From Acetofilamentum sp. (lineage in GTDB: Bacteria; Bacteroidota; Bacteroidia; Bacteroidales; JAFGXI01): DNA of 14,302 nucleotides. The stretch is taken from assembly GCA_020720565.1 (NCBI GenBank), contig DYOK01000028.1:1-14302 (forward strand), read 5' to 3'. Below the pieces are notes generated by a model. That model saw only the letters and a list, made by a program, of their open reading frames with translations, made no database searches and was not told where the DNA came from. A program made the translations under genes and the position numbers. Of the stretch, positions 13,338 through 14,302 are shown piece by piece (positions within the stretch are counted from its first letter, which is position 1; every line of letters begins with the position of its first letter).

Positions 13338-14302
13338 ATGAAAAAGCTATTCTTAATGTTTGCTATGAGTGCCTTTTTAGGGGCATCTATGCTAAGTTCT
13401 TGTAAAAAAGACAAAGCTGAAGAACCAACTCCTGACACTACTTCAACTGTTTACACAACTTCGGGTACCGAAGTGACTGTTTTAGACCGTGGTAAAGGCA
13501 CTGGAACAATGACTTGGACAAAAGATAAAGTGTGGATTTTAGATGGATTAGTTTTCGTTAACGAAGGTCAAACATTAACCATCGAGGCAGGAACAACCAT
13601 TAAAGGTACACCAGGTACAGGAGTTGATGCTTCGGCATTAATTGTAGCTCGTGGTGCTAAAATTATGGCAGAAGGAACTGCTGCTTTACCCATTGTTTTG
13701 ACTGGTCAAGGTACTTTGACTACCGAAAAAGGTACTTGGGGTGGATTAATTTTATTAGGTAAAGCAGTTTTAAACACTACACCAACCGTTCAACAAGTTG
13801 AAGGGATTGATACCTCTGAGCCTCGTGCAGAATATGGTGGCACTGACGATCACGATAATTCAGGTGTACTTAAGTATGTAAGTATTCGTCATGGAGGTAC
13901 TAACATTGGAGCTGATAACGAAATTAATGGATTAACTTTAGGAGCAATTGGTGATGCCACTATTATCGAACATGTCGAAATTGCTTATAACGAAGACGAT
14001 GGTATCGAGTTTTTTGGAGGAACAGTCAACGTTAAATGGGCTTTGGTAGCCAATTGTGGTGACGACTCTTACGACTACGATATGGGTTACAGAGGCAAAG
14101 GTCAATTTTGGGCGTCAATAAACCAACACGATAGAGCTGGTGAGCACGATGGAGGTACTACTGTAGAAACAGCTCAGCCTTATGCTACTCCAACCATCTT
14201 CAATGCAACTTATATTGGAACTAACAATGGTAGAATCTTAACATTCCGCGATAATGCAGGAGGTTATTATTATAATTCAATCTTTGCCGATTTTGCAAAA
14301 GG
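13338..14302 (+). CDS. beta-helix-like lipoprotein, 3' end beyond the window
   Basis: An open frame from ATG 13338 runs without a stop to the window edge (321 full codons). Signal peptide MKKLFLMFAMSAFLGASMLS with lipobox LSSC (Cys22), followed by KKDKAEE, a charged stretch like the surface-export signals described for Bacteroidota lipoproteins. The mature part has repeated short strands with Gly/Asn turns: LTIEAGTTIKG, ALIVARGAKIMAEG, WGGLILLGKAVL, LKYVSIRHGG, IEHVEIAYNEDDGIEFFGG, consistent with a right-handed parallel beta-helix. I recall this WGGLILLG / EG-x-x-x-x-EPRAEYGG type as a common Bacteroidota outer-surface lipoprotein, sometimes misnamed multidrug transporter; it is neither a transporter by sequence nor of known function. 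It is divergent from the response regulator and may be under its control. A loose TTTCTTTG box (13200-13207) is a promoter candidate. Confidence 0.85.
   Translation, partial: MKKLFLMFAMSAFLGASMLSSCKKDKAEEPTPDTTSTVYTTSGTEVTVLDRGKGTGTMTWTKDKVWILDGLVFVNEGQTLTIEAGTTIKGTPGTGVDASALIVARGAKIMAEGTAALPIVLTGQGTLTTEKGTWGGLILLGKAVLNTTPTVQQVEGIDTSEPRAEYGGTDDHDNSGVLKYVSIRHGGTNIGADNEINGLTLGAIGDATIIEHVEIAYNEDDGIEFFGGTVNVKWALVANCGDDSYDYDMGYRGKGQFWASINQHDRAGEHDGGTTVETAQPYATPTIFNATYIGTNNGRILTFRDNAGGYYYNSIFADFAK

Overview
The window reads as chromosomal DNA of a Bacteroidota (Cytophagales/Flavobacteriia-like) bacterium. The signs are low G+C, heavy use of TCG and GAA codons, poor Shine-Dalgarno signals, promoter -7 boxes of the TAnnTTTG type, an N-terminal TPR / membrane / C-terminal HTH regulator, lipoproteins with Bacteroidota-style lipoboxes, and intergenic TCGAG and CCCAGATTA hairpin repeats. 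The genus cannot be named from this alone.

Layout from left to right. rsmG (16S rRNA methyltransferase, +) converges on tilS (tRNA-Ile lysidine synthetase, -) with 8 bp between their stops. A split inverted repeat separates tilS from an Omp85/BamA-like outer-membrane beta-barrel gene (-). Upstream of the barrel gene is a non-coding stretch with a convincing minus-strand terminator, which implies a short transcript (small RNA, micropeptide or attenuated leader), followed by the promoter of a + strand membrane-anchored TPR-HTH regulator. That regulator is followed after 4 bp by a 35-codon single-pass membrane peptide whose stop codon lies inside a strong terminator. Next come trxA (-), cca (tRNA nucleotidyltransferase, +, with its own terminator), a secreted endonuclease/exonuclease/phosphatase-fold protein (-) whose start overlaps the end of a small lipoprotein gene, der (ribosome-assembly GTPase, -), and a short Wzz-like chain-length/polysaccharide co-polymerase protein (-). 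A composite of hairpin repeats lies between the Wzz-like gene and a PhoB/OmpR-type response regulator (-) that has no kinase beside it in the window. The window ends inside a large beta-helix-like lipoprotein gene (+) divergent from the response regulator.

Most of the content is housekeeping: translation and RNA maturation (rsmG, tilS, cca, der), redox (trxA) and envelope (barrel, Wzz-like protein, lipoproteins). No mobile element with a transposase, CRISPR array, tRNA or rRNA gene was seen. The most unusual features are non-coding or very small: (i) the TPR-HTH/micro-membrane-protein pair, (ii) the terminator-bounded short transcript ahead of the outer-membrane barrel, (iii) three TTAA-core direct repeats with an 11-bp period ahead of the response regulator, resembling a Pho box, (iv) a recurring AGGTC-N3-GACCT dyad in several intergenic gaps, and (v) the composite repeat at 12101-12276. 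I see no clear new multi-gene system such as a defence island or biosynthetic cluster.
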